64,000 nucleotides of DNA from Sambucus nigra (Eukaryota > Streptophyta > Magnoliopsida > Dipsacales > Adoxaceae). The stretch lies in assembly GCA_949130495.1 (NCBI GenBank), contig OX422208.1, positions 394,714,561 to 394,778,560 of the forward strand. Reading direction: 5' to 3'. Numbering within the stretch: position 1 is the stretch's first letter; every line of letters starts with the position of its first letter. Positions 23,035-34,026 of the stretch are shown piece by piece. A model generated the notes under the pieces. The model saw only the letters and a list, made by a program, of their open reading frames with translations. It was not told the DNA's origin and did not search any database. A program made the position numbers and the translations under genes.

Positions 23035-23967
23035 CAAGATGTCCGAGATGGTAAGTCTGAAGATTTTTGTAATGTGAATGATGGCACTTTATTGTATAAG
23101 CAGCGATTATGCGTGCCTAATGTGTGTGGATTGAAAGAGGAAATTTTGGATGAGGCTCATAATTCCATTTATACTATGCATCCTGGTAGTACTAAAATGT
23201 ATAGGGATTTAAAGGAGCATTATTGGTGGAATAATATGAAAAAGGAAATAGCTGATTTTGTTGCTAGGTGCCTTATATGTTAGCAAGTGAAAGTGGAGCA
23301 TCAGAAGCCTACTGGTCTACTTCAGCCATTGCCAATATCATAGTGGAAATGGGATCATGTAACGATGGATTTTGTGGTTGGGCTTCCTCGATCTCAGAAG
23401 GGGTCATATTCGATTTGGGTAGTGGTGGATATATTGACGAAGTCCGCTCATTTTCTAGCAGTCAAGACTACGTATACAGTTGATAGGTATGCTATATTGT
23501 ATGTTAATGAAATTATTCGATTGCATGGAGCACCGATATCTATTGTTTCAAATAGGGACCCTACTTTTACATCCAGATTTTGGGATAGCTTGCAGTGTGC
23601 TATGGGTACTAACTTGAAGTTTAGTACGGCTTTTCATTCTCAGACAGATGGGTAGTCTGAAAGGACAATACAAATTTAGGAAAATATGCTTAGAGCTTGT
23701 GTGCTTGATTTTAAAGGAAATTGGGATGAATATTTGCCTTTGATAGAATTTGCATATAACAATAATTTTCAGTCTACTATTGGTTTGGATCCATATGAAG
23801 CATTGTACGGTAGACGATGTTGTACACCGATATGTTGGGGTGAAGTTGGTGAAAGGAAGATAGAGGATCCAGAATTGATTGAAGTCACCATTGAAAAAGT
23901 GAAGATTATTCAAGATAGAATGAAAACAACTCAAAGCAGACAGAAGAGTTATGCGGATAAGCGATGA
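23035..23967 (+). pseudogene. Copy A2 pol: integrase
   Basis: The HHCC zinc region is complete here ([21 protein letters not shown]). The catalytic residues are D in VVVDILTKSAHF, D of the second motif changed to N (SIVSNRDPTF) and E in DG-stop-SERTIQ. Stops at 23281, 23653 and 23965 stand where copy A has CAG, CAG and CGA. Stops near 23341 and 23680 need other changes. Integrase could not be made. Confidence 0.92.
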
Positions 23968-23997
23968 AAAGATTTAGAATTTCAGAAAGGGGATTAT

Positions 23998-24477
23998 GTG
24001 TTTCTTCGAATATCTCCATGGAAAGGAGTTATGAGGTTTGGAAAGAAAGGTAAATTAAGTCCACGCTACATTGGACCTTATGAAATTCTTGAGAAAGTCA
24101 GGATGGTTGCCTACAAGCTAGCGTTACCACAGGAGTTAGCTCGACTACATGATGTTTTCCATGTTTTTATGTTTAGAAAGTATGTATCGGATCCTTCACA
24201 TGTATTGGTGGAACAACCTATTGCGTTGAAAGAAGATTTGAGCTATGTGGAAGAACCACTTGCAATCGTCGATAGTAAAGAACAAATATTGAGATCAAAA
24301 GTAATCCCACTTGTGAAGGTTATGTGGAGAAGGCATTCCATGGAAGAAGCTACATGGGAGAGTGAGGACATCATGAAGATGCGTTATCCGTATTTGTTTG
24401 ATTCAGACAACCAAGGTATGTCAATTTCGGGGACGAAATTTCCTAACTGGGAAAGAATTGTGACAACACGAATATAA
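23998..24477 (+). CDS. Copy A2 integrase C-terminus with chromodomain
   Basis: A 159-codon open stretch with the GPY/F module (PRYIGPYEILEKV), LHDVFHVFMFRKYV and the chromodomain-like end EEPLAIVDSKEQ ... VKVMWRRHSMEEATWESEDIMK. It reads through the polypurine tract into the LTR start because the natural stop has been lost or moved. The first ATG here is an accident of upstream stops. Confidence 0.86.
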   Translation: MFLRISPWKGVMRFGKKGKLSPRYIGPYEILEKVRMVAYKLALPQELARLHDVFHVFMFRKYVSDPSHVLVEQPIALKEDLSYVEEPLAIVDSKEQILRSKVIPLVKVMWRRHSMEEATWESEDIMKMRYPYLFDSDNQGMSISGTKFPNWERIVTTRI

Positions 24478-26709
24478 TTATGTTTTAATAGGCTTAAAGC
24501 ATGCTTAGCTTATGTGATATGAGTAGTTTGTTATTAATATATATGATGTTAAGTCATTATGTTTACTTTAATCCTAACTTCATAAATCTTGAAATATCGA
24601 ATTAGTTACAAATGTGAAATTTAAAGTTTTCGGTAGGAATGTTCCTGTTGGAGGCTAGTTTTGACCTTTATGACATAACAACGAACCTGAGGAGTAAACT
24701 AAATATTTGTAGATATAAAAGTTAGGTTTATAACAAAACAAACGGTTCATCTAACGGACATCCGAGTGGGAAGATATTGTCTTTTTACGAACAGGGGACA
24801 AAGTAGTCATTTAGCCTTAAATGATATTTTGTTTTATATAATGCCACATGTTATATTTTGATTGGACCAAGGGGGGGTGACCTTATGCCGACTTATAACC
24901 CTTGAATTAATCTCTTTCTTCAGCATACTTCAGACATGGAAATGTTTTAACCTAAGGAAAGAGATTTTGAAGTTTAGGAAGAAAGTGTGAGGAGAAATTG
25001 AAGAAAAATTCATAGAAAAATTACGTAAAATCCCCTAAGGTATTTCCATCCATAAATCTTGTTTATTTTTTTGTATTAATTATTTAAATGATTTAAATAA
25101 TCATTTGTTTATTGAAATTCCATGTCTTGATGTGTACTTATGGATAGATGCAAGTTTAATCAAACTTGAATGTGTAAACCCTTGAGATTGTTTTGTTTAG
25201 GAACCTTGTTTATTCAAACTTCCATATATTTCTCTATACTTAATGGAATTGATTGATTACAATTGGAGATTAACCTGGACTCATATATGTATGACATATC
25301 CGAAAATTATGTGAAAATACCAATAAATGAGTCTTTGGTGAGAGTTTGAAGTTCGGGTATGAAATCTGCCCTATGGGTGAAAGTATGCCCGCCATGTGTT
25401 CGATGTTTTGCTTGACATAGCAAATGAGCTCTGGAAATTATGAAATTTTAATCTTGTATTGTTCAATATGTTTACTGAATTTGGGTGAAATATCATATAA
25501 ATTTATGATGTGGACAAATTATGGAAATTCCTGGAAGTTGAATGAACGATAAAAGAGCCTATAGGGCAGATTTGCTATGTGGTAAAGAAATGGGAATATC
25601 TTGCTCTAGGAGACTTGAAATGATGTACCGTATTTTGTTTTGGAATACTAATATGATAAGGATTGAATTACCAAGAATAAATGAATTTATATTTGGTCTA
25701 TGATTTGGATATGTTAAATATATTAACATGGATTTGGATGGAACTTCACTTGTGATAAATGATTTGAATGGAATCATTTGATGCTTATTGATTGAATTAT
25801 GTTTAAATCATTCTTTGGATTATTGATATTCTTATAATGATACTAATATTGTAAGAATGATAGGAAGGGAAGAAGCGCTGATTGGACAAATACCGGATAA
25901 AGGCAAGGGAAAATCCAGTTAAACTGTCGAGGTGAGTGTACTTATGATTGTTTCATATATACATATATATGAATATAGCTCTAAGAGCAGGATTTGTTTG
26001 AATGCTTCAGTATTCAGGATTTGTTTGGATATTCAAATATCCAGGATTTGTTTGGATCTTATGATCCAGGATTGGAATTGGACAAAGATCCAATGATTTG
26101 ATTTGTCTTATGACAAGGATTTGTTGGAACTAATGTTCCAGGATTTGTTATTACCAATGGGCAGAATTATTTGGATCTTATGATCCAGGATTTTTTTATT
26201 GCCAATGGGCAGTATTGTTCGAATTTTATATCCACGTATTTGATATAGAATTGTTATTTCATTGTAGGGAAGGAGTACCTCACTAAGCTTAATGCTTACG
26301 GTTTATATTTTAACAATTTCAGGTTTGTATGCTGTCAGCTGGAATACCATATGACCGGTAACTTTGAGAGTTGCACCGTTGGAAAGAGCTGGGGTTTAAA
26401 TATGGGGATTTTATCATTTCCACACTGAAGATTTTAATATACTCACACATTGTATATATATTGCGTTAGTATGGATTGAGTTGATGATTGTGAAATTTTA
26501 TCATAGTTAATCATATTATTGTATTTTCGGTTAATTATGACTCTGATATTGATTTCATTATGGTATAATAATAATAATATTATGTTCATTATACACAGTG
26601 TGTAGAAAAATATTGATAAATGAAGTATATTTTCCAATGGGCTCAAGATTATGATCCAATTATTCCAATAACAAATTATTAGTATGGATATTGGGTTTGG
26701 GGTATGACA
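24461..26709 (+). repeat. 3' LTR of copy A2 (2249 bp)
   Basis: Homologous to the 5' LTR. Starts TGACAACACG and ends GGGGTATGACA; the inner flank is the weak polypurine tract GGGAAAGAATTG. Small ORFs on the minus strand (25559, 26443) have twins in the 5' LTR and are by-products of shared sequence, not genes. Confidence 0.96.
26000..26211 (+). repeat. Hairpin array in 3' LTR of A2
   Basis: Same order of hairpins as in the 5' LTR, with private changes: GAATGC-TTCA-GTATTC at 26000 (stem end restored to C, loop changed), GGAC-AAAG-ATCC (one mismatch) and TACC-AATG-GGCA. These allow direct comparison of stem changes between two copies of known common origin. Confidence 0.87.
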
Positions 26710-26716
26710 TTTTATG

Positions 26717-27930
26717 CCTACCTCAAGGATTTAGAGGCAATGTGCCCCTACAATGTCGACTTACGAAGCCTTTGGTTTATGCCAGGTCTCTTTGTGGCAT
26801 AATCCTCCTATAAACTGGAACCTTCTAGGATCAGTGGTACAATTTTGGTATCCTGGAGACCTTGTTTTTCGGTTTGGCTTAGACGAGATGTGTCTCACGT
26901 ATGAGGAGTTTTCTATAATATTGGGTGTCATCCCTAGTGTAGCGGTAGCTATGTTAGATCTATTATGCTCTCCCCGGGTGTCTTTGGTGAAGTTGCTTCA
27001 CTTTTCCCCCTCAGCTGCTTGGCCGCTGGTTCATGGAGGAAATATCATCCTACCAATAGTCATAATTTTGGTGTGCCAGAGGCATTTTACTGACAATGGA
27101 TTTTTCGAATCCGTGGCCCTGGGTTTAACTGCTATGCTTTTGTTGGTGACGAGCGACCTGACGGGCGACCCTCAGGCGGCCATAATAGCAGTGTGGTTAT
27201 CCTACCACTGTAGTCCTGCAACGGTGGTATTAGTAAAAACTTTAAACTACTTGGAAGCTTGGAAGGATGGTCATACTCGCTTTTTATGAAGGAGCCCTGT
27301 CACACTGTTCATGTGGCTTTCTGAGAGACTGTGCCTGGAGGCTCCCTCCTGAGTACCCTCTGTCGGGCATTCCTAATTTCTTTACTAGGACCTTCTTTAG
27401 CTTTGGCTCGTCGATGGAGAACTGAGTTAACTGGCTTATGGACACGGGGCCCGATGCCTTCGTTAGTCTATACAATAATAGGGGGACTTGGAGCCTGTTT
27501 TGCAGTTAGGGGAATATCGGTATGTGCAGTTAGTAGGTCTTCACTAGACTTCCTTATATTTTCCTTGGAAGATTTTGTGCCAAGTAGTATGGGAGCAAAA
27601 ATTACCACACCGCATAACCAATTTCTTTCCAATAGAAGACTCGATCGAGTCCTTGAGCATGATAATGGGTCCTTTATGGTAGCGTCATAGGTTGTCTACC
27701 CATTTGTCACAATTCAGGGGAGATGCTAGGTTTATATCCAGGGATTATTTGAGTGGTTATGGAAATGGATGGTTGAAAATATTTTAGTGGAGGAGACTGG
27801 ACAAAGATGGATTGTCCCGTTTAACACCTTGGAAGAAGGTTTTGTGGTTTTATCAAAGCTTATTAAGGCCTACCGTCCCATGGAGCGCATTCGGAGAAAC
27901 AATCAGGAGTGGGACACTTAAGGGCCTCTA
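26717..27930 (+). pseudogene. Plant-mobile-domain-like (PMD/DUF7745-type) ORF relic
   Basis: A 178-codon open stretch (26753-27289) has INWNLLGSVVQFWYPGDLVF followed by RFGLDEMCLTYEEFSIILG, the pattern of plant mobile domain proteins (an aromatic 'FW-P' step, then 'T-EE---LLG'). Homologous reading continues in another frame near 27480-27920 (LEPVLQLGEYRYVQLV; GYGNGWLKIF; WKKVLWFYQSLLRP) with several stops. Such domains occur in host genes and as extra ORFs of some LTR elements. The N-terminal end appears to have been cut by A2. An in-frame TAG sits at 26732, so the exact joining with the ATG at 17344 is unclear. Confidence 0.6.
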
Positions 27931-28320
27931 GGGTAGGTAATGATGATGAGGCGGGATAATCTGATAGCCGAGGATAAGGTTTTGAGAAGTTGATTTTTTG
28001 TTTAGTAGGTTTTTTGGTTTTATGTAGGTGTTTGGTATGCTTTTGGATTTTCTTGTGATACGAGTTTAAGGGTAGGGACTGGTAGGTTGTATGAGGGTTA
28101 GGAAGGGAGTAGTTTGTTTAACTTACGTCGCTGATACTTCATGTAATAACCATATTCCTCATAATAAAAGAAAAGTGATTTTAAAATGTTTTATTGTGTC
28201 TTTTGATGAATGTTTTATTTGAACTATCTATACCAATCACTAAGGCATATATAATCATTTTGTTCATTTAAATGATAAGAGAGAATGTCATTCTCGGGGG
28301 GAGAAAATATTGAAGTTCCC
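27931..28320 (+). other. Possible 3' untranslated region of the PMD-like ORF
   Basis: GT-rich, then AT-rich sequence with an AATAAA at 28163-28168 and no ORF. It ends directly at the LTR of element D. Confidence 0.4.
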
Positions 28321-28893
28321 TGTTGATATAAAAAATTAGATTATCTCTAATTGTTTAATCACAAATAAAAAATAAATAAGACAAGAGATTTTAAAGTGGT
28401 CCAGCCTTGAACAAAAGGGCTACGTCCACTGTTTGTGTTATTATTGACTGTTTGGGAATTCTTGAGGTAGGGTTTCTCTCAAAAAATTTCGGTCCCTCTA
28501 CAATGAGGATGATACAATGTATTTATAGCCACGAGGCTGTACATGTGAATGGGTAATACATAGCTGTTCAATAAGCGTATACATTCGTATGATAATAATC
28601 AGCATTTAATGCGCATTTAATCCTCTTGATTGTCTGATAATAAATGCTCTGATCGAGGTGCAGCTCGGACCGCCTAAGCTTCTCGGATCGTCTAAGTATC
28701 TCAGTATCCATGAGTTTCTCGGTGCAGTAAAGTTCCTCGATTAGTATCTACTGCTCGGAGTATCTGAGTTGGTCGGGGAAATTGAGTTCCTCGAAGCCAA
28801 GGTATTGTTCAAAAATGTTTGTTAGTGCCATGTAAATTGACACATGTCTCCACTTAAATGAGCCATGTCAGCAGACGAAATTTGGTATCAACA
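28321..28893 (-). repeat. 3' LTR of element D (573 bp)
   Basis: Plus-strand ends are TGTTGATATA and GGTATCAACA, an 8-bp inverted pair TGTTGATA/TATCAACA. On the minus strand a polypurine tract CATTGGGGGATTC abuts the LTR, and TATAAAT (plus 28521-28527) is a TATA candidate. Left flank TTCCC is the expected target pentamer; the partner is lost. Confidence 0.85.
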
Positions 28894-28907
28894 GAATCCC
28901 CCAATGT
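28894..28907 (-). promoter_or_regulatory. Polypurine tract of element D
   Basis: On the minus strand ACATTGGGGGATTC lies directly before the LTR start TGTTGATACC. Confidence 0.75.
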
Positions 28908-29317
28908 GTCACAGTTCGAGACTGAGGAGTGTGGAACATTCTTCTCGAAATATGGCGGGATTAAATGGTCATCCTGAATTTTAGGAGCGTTTTCTTTGCA
29001 TTTATTTTTCTTTTCGAATTCATAGAATCAGAATTTTCGAATGTTTCTAACTGCTTCGATCTCCGCGCCCTTTTTGTCCTTTTAGCCACCGGTAGCGTAA
29101 ACATCTCCCTTTATAATCATTATTTTTACCTTTTACCAAGGTAAGGTATTTAAGCATTGCAGAAAATCATATCGCCTTTTACCTTTTCAAATCTGTATCT
29201 TTGAGTTTTCCATTTTCTCTCTCTCTTGTGCGTTCATCCCTTTTATCGTTCGTTGTCAACAGATCCATCCTTTTCTGTAAGATCTTCTTCCTTCTATTTT
29301 ATTTTCCTTTATTCATC
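28908..29317 (+). promoter_or_regulatory. Promoter/leader candidate of the antisense ORF of D
   Basis: Between the polypurine tract and the ATG at 29318. TTTATAATC (~29112) and TATTTAAG (~29147) are weak TATA-like sites, followed by a CT-rich leader. No ORF. Promoter function is inferred only from position. Confidence 0.35.
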
Positions 29318-31518
29318 ATGGTTTACCTTGTTGAGTCGCTTGATAAGTTTCGCTCTGATTTCTCTATTCCTTCATGGGTTGTTCTGGAGGAACTTTCTGA
29401 ACCTTCAGATTTTTTTCGTTTGGTTGAGGGACATTGGTTCCCTACTCTCTTTGTGGCTGAATGTGGCTTTTCTTTTCCCCCAAACCCTTTGTGTCTGGAA
29501 TTCTGTCAATATTTTGACGTAATTCCTGCAAAAATGGCCCCCAATACATGGAGAATAGTTAATGGAGTTCATAGATTAAATCAGATTCATGGAACTCGTA
29601 TAGGAATTCCAGAAATTATGTTTTGCTATAGATGGGCTGTCAGCGACAGTACTTTTTACTTGAAAACTAGGTTTTTAAATAGAGCTTTAGTGGTCAATCT
29701 CCTAGATGCCAATAGGGATTATGTAGATCATGGTGTTGTTATGAAAAATTGGCAACATGCTCCACTAACTGGAAATGATGTGTATCAGGGTCCCAGATGC
29801 CCTCCCTATGGCAATGGGATAGGTTGTTTTTACTTTACTTTATTTTTGAAATTATTCTTTTTTTGTGTTTGATAAAATGCGTCACTCATATTTTAATTTT
29901 TATTTATTTGCAGTTGATAGCAAAAGAAGGTCTCCAAAAGAGACAGAAGTTAACTTAAAACATCTGAAACTTATCTGGGGTTTGCATCAGACTGTTGCAG
30001 AAGAGCATATCAGATCAGCTTCATATTTGCTGCAGTATAAGAGTTACACCTCGTCTTTTACTGCTCGTTCGGTTATAAGTGATGTAAAACTAGTACCAGC
30101 TTCTGCAAGTTCTTCACCTGAGTCACATATTCCTCTTAGTGAAAGAATGAAGAGAAGAAGAGCTCCTGCCCTCTTCGAGAAATCTGCCTCTATTGCTGGA
30201 GAGGCAAAGAAAATCAAACATGATGTCCCAGAAGAAGGGACAAGAAAAATAGATGCACCTCCTCCGGCTACTACTGTGAAGGTTGCCAAGAAGCCCTCCA
30301 GTGGCTCCGAGCAAGGTCGCTGCTCCAAGTAAGGTTATAGTCATATCCCCGACTAAGACTACATCCTTGGCCGAGACCGTTGATGCTCCTCCGAGGAGGC
30401 TGAAAAAAAGCTCCTCGATCAATTTGGCTGAATCCATCTCTCAGCCCCCGACTACTGGAAGTGGTGTTCCCATTTTTATTGCCCCGAGCTCTGTCATGAG
30501 CTCGGTAAAGTCTTGGATCATTCCCGAGATCTAAGGTATTGAAGAAAATATTTCCCGGGATATGGTTACCACATTGGCTGCTCGTCATATTGATTCTGTA
30601 AGTATTATTGTCCTAAACTTTCATTTTTCTACTGTTATATCTTTGCGCTAACTTGCTATTGTTGTCTTTTCCCAATTGGTAACCCATTTCAATACAATTT
30701 TGAAGAAAGATGAAGCTATTAAATCTTCAAGTTCCTCGTCAGGTGTAGAGGAAGCTTTGGTGGGTCTGACGCAGTCTCTGAAGGATTCTCGTCAGAAGTA
30801 TGTTGATGATAAAGCTGCTTGGGAAAAATAGCTTAATTCTATTGAGCATGAGAGGGATCAAGCTGTTGAAGTCTCCAAGGGGTTGGAGATGAAAATAAAA
30901 AACTTGGAGGAGAAGAATAAAGAGCTCGAGGGGAAGCTCCAAAATGCTGGAGAGCTTGAAAGTAAGCTCAAGTGTGTTGAGGAAGAGTTAAACAAGCTTC
31001 GTGAAATAGGTCGTCAGAAGGAGGAAGTGGAGAATAAATTGAAGGCTACCGAGGAACTTCTATCCGAGAAGCTTTCCTCGGAGAAGGTGAAAAGAAAGTT
31101 AGCTGTGAAAAAGTCCTTCAGTGCTGGCTGGGACAAAGGTTGGAATAAGGGTTTAGCTGCTATGATGTCACAAGTGGAATATGGTAGCCTTAAGTACTTT
31201 AGGGATGACTGGGTCGTTGCTCTAAAAGAGATGAGTGTTGATGAAAATTTCGACCTGTTTCAGCAACACATCCCTGGCCCCCTCCAACTCCCGAAGAAGA
31301 AGAAGAGGACGAAGTTGCCTCTGAGGAATCCTCCATGGTGATGGGAGATCAAATTTCTCATCCCCCAATTGTCCAGTCCTCCTGCGAGCAACTTCAACCA
31401 TCCATTACTTCAACCGAGCAGCTTCCAGCTTCCACCGAGCAGCCATCTGTGACACCCGAGCAACCTACCTCCTCGTCCCAGCCTCCCGAGAAAGTTTTGG
31501 GAGATAAGGAGAAGGTGT
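29318..31518 (+). pseudogene. Element D antisense ORF, part 1 (Transposase_28-like), with introns
   Basis: Starts at ATG 29318. Exon 1 encodes the domain block RLVEGHWFPTLFVAECGFSF ... LEFCQYFDVIPAKMAPNTWRIVNG, matching the minus-strand ORF of element B in type and position. Likely introns: ~29823-29911 (3' end TTTATTTGCAG) and 30598-30705 (GTAAGT to TTTTGAAG; phases agree). Between them is a basic, serine/proline-rich linker with a frameshift near 30290-30325. Then a long coiled coil (KNLEEKNKELEGKLQNAGEL) and a Gln/Pro/Ser-rich tail to TAG 31518. One TAG at ~30828. AATAAA near 31594 could end the transcript. Function unknown. Confidence 0.75.
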
Positions 31519-31676
31519 AGAGTTGTTCGGATTTTTCTCTCTGTTTATTTTTGCCAAATGTAACTCTGAACTATATACTTCTCTTTTATGATGTAATAAA
31601 ATTTGAAATTTTAACTATTCATTGATTCTCTTCCTCTTGATCCTTATTGATTCTTCCTATCTCTTCTTTTTACTAG

Positions 31677-32960
31677 TGTATGGCCATGATGGAATTGTTA
31701 TCTGCTCATGATACAAAATTATTGAGACAATGCAATGAGTACTTCAAAGCTGGTCATACAGATATGACTGAAGCTCAAATCGTTGATATCCTTGGTCAAG
31801 ATGCTTCAGAGCAAGCAGTTAAAGTCTACCAATATTTAAAGTGTCTGCTCGACCGGGAAGTGGCTAATAATGTGGCATATTATGAGATGATTGAAGACCT
31901 CCAGGGCACTCTCGAGGAGCTTCAACAATAATACAAGGAGTCTACAGCCCTTTTGCACCAAGGATACGAGAAGAAGTATCAACAACTCAGTGCTGATAAG
32001 GGGTATGATAAGTTGTTCGCTGCTTACGATGTGAGGGAGAGAACTTTGAAAGCCGAGGTCGAAGAGCACAGGCAAATAGCTCAGTTGTTGGAGCAGGAAA
32101 ATAATAACCTGCAAATAGAGGTATCTCAGTTGAAATCTACAGCCTCTACCTCAAACGCTTTGGTCCCTGTGAATGACGAGGGATTCTCTTTTTTGGAGGT
32201 CGAAAATGCCAATCTGAGAGACGAATTAGAAACCTTGAAGAAGATTGGGCCTTCTACCTCTGCTCGGGGACGAGCAAGAGGTCCTCGGGGATGAGCAATA
32301 GATGCTCGAATTACTGTCGAGGAACAAAGAACTCAATCGGCTCTAGAGAACCAAGCCTTCCAACTGATGGCAAAGAACCAGACATTGGATGATATGTATA
32401 AGAAAATCCAAACTTTAGACGAGCAACTGGCTGCCCAAAATTCTGCCTTGGAGAATAAAACGAATTTGGTGAAGAATCTCCACGAGCAGTTAGAAAGATT
32501 AACCTACCAGTTCCACAAATAGCCTAGGGAGTTCTGGATGGCTGGTTATAATGAAGCCCTCTACCATCTAGATGATCGGATCCAAAATGCAAATAATGTG
32601 GGTTATAAGCAAGGATGACTAAATGCCTTGGGCGTGCTGAAGTTGGAACAAGGTCATTACTTGTGGGATTACCACAATCTTGGGTTGCTCGACCTACCAG
32701 TGCCTCCTTTCAAGCTTGATATGAGCTGGATTCCTGCTCGAGCCATTCGACAATGCTTAATTTCAAAGTATCTCGACGACTACAATCTTCACTCCAACTT
32801 TGAGATATCTCGCCCAGAGCACCTTCTTGATCGGCCATCAGTTATGAACATCAGGATGCTTAAAGATTTGAACTTAATAAATTCCCCCTATGCCTTAGAC
32901 AATCCTCCTGCTGGTGAAGAACCTGTTTCAAAGGCAGAAGGGAAAAAACCCATAGAATAG
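31677..32960 (+). pseudogene. Element D antisense ORF, part 2 (coiled-coil protein)
   Basis: Follows an intron-like 3' end (CTTTTTACTAG) at 31676. It encodes long heptad-rich helices (DREVANNVAYYEMIEDLQGT; LEQENNNLQIEVSQLKS; LDEQLAAQNSALENKTNLV) and a globular end (RAIRQCLISKYLDDYNLHSN). Stops at ~31929, 32292, 32521 and 32616 lie in one frame, so a 427-codon ORF is only lightly damaged. It could be the last exon of part 1 (intron 31515-31676) or a second gene. No known enzyme motif is visible. Confidence 0.6.
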
Positions 32961-33312
32961 GAATCCTGATGTAATAATTTTTATATGTATTTTATTCCCA
33001 ATGTATTTTGTTTTGGATTTAATGAAAAACTTATATTTTTCTTTGCAATCTTGATTGCCATTGTCTTGTAGATATTTTGTAAAATATTTTACATATGTGC
33101 ATGTATATCTGTTAAAAAGATAACAACATTGTGTTATTTGCTGATCAACTAAAGTTGATGAAAACTTATTGTCGACTATCCTGAATTTATGGTAATCATT
33201 TGACAACTAACCAAAATGGATGATATTTTGTTTCTCGACCAACTTGGTGGTAATTTGAAATGTTACAAGTATTAAAACTTTGCTTGATCACTTTTGAATT
33301 TGAAGCCTTGAA
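32961..33312. other. Spacer beyond the antisense ORFs of D
   Basis: AT-rich, with single ACCAAC/GTTGGT-type pairs (near 33144 and 33238) that foreshadow the array next to it. It would hold the 3' end of the antisense transcript. Nothing coding. Confidence 0.4.
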
Positions 33313-33339
33313 ATGACTTTTATTTATTTGACCAACTGT

Positions 33340-33912
33340 TTTCGACCAACTGGAGTTGGTGTTTTTAGTTCTCGACCAACCTTAGTTGGTAAATTTTTTT
33401 TTATTCCCGACCAACCAACCGGAGTTGGTACTTTTGGGAAATATTTTTATTCCCGACCAACCGGAGTTGGTGGATTTTCTTCCCAACCGACCGTAGTTGG
33501 TATTTCTGGGAAATATTTTTATTCCCGACCAACCGTAGTTGGTGGATTTTCTTCCCAACCAACCGTAGTTGGTATTTCTGGGAAATATTTTTATTCCCGA
33601 CCAACCGGAGTTGGTGGATTTTCTTCCCAACCAACCGGAGTTGGTATTTCTGGGAAATATTTTTATTCCCGACCAACCGAAGTTGGTGGATTTTCTTCCC
33701 AACCAACCAGAATTGGTATTTCTGGGAAATATTTTTATTCCCGACCAACCGGAGTTGGTAATTCTGGGAAATATTTTTATTCCCGACCAACCGAAGTTGG
33801 TGGATTTTCTTCCCAACCAACCGGAGTTGGTATTTCTGGGAAATATTTTTCTTCCCGACCAACCGGAGTTGGTGGATTTTCTTCCCGACCAACCGGAGTT
33901 GGTGGATTTTGC
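33340..33912. repeat. Hairpin-bearing tandem array of element D
   Basis: About seven copies of a ~72-bp unit made of two sub-blocks, each containing ACCAACCGGAGTTGGT or a variant with a changed loop (CGTA, CGAA, AGAA). The stem ACCAAC/GTTGGT is nearly constant over some 17 occurrences. Linkers are TGGATTTTCTTCCC and ATTTCTGGGAAATATTTTTA. Open frames on both strands (up to 200 codons) result from the 72-bp period being a multiple of three. Confidence 0.93.
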
Positions 33913-34026
33913 TGAGTAGTGTGTATCACTAGTATTTCGCGAAAAAATTTCAACAAAAGGAGAGAATTGGGTAGAATATTCACATTTTATTCATACTGAT
34001 AAAACTGCATTATATGAGGGTTTACA

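Larger units (their letters stand above)
17375..26709 (+). mobile_element. Complete Ty3/gypsy Tekay/Del-type chromovirus, copy A2 (9.3 kb)
   Basis: Two LTRs (17375-19621 and 24461-26709) flank a primer site, gag, protease, RT, RNase H, integrase and chromodomain in order. The flanking pentamers are TTCCG (left) and TTTTA (right), which differ only by C-to-T and G-to-A changes, so they may be a decayed target duplication. At least a dozen stops and a gag frameshift make it non-autonomous. It is inserted in a leader/ORF related to the plant mobile domain. Confidence 0.96.

Noticed and set aside
33313..33919. Long open frames on both strands (200, 163, 144, 116 codons)
   Set aside because: All are translations of the 72-bp tandem array, whose period is a multiple of three; low-complexity repeats of the same residues.
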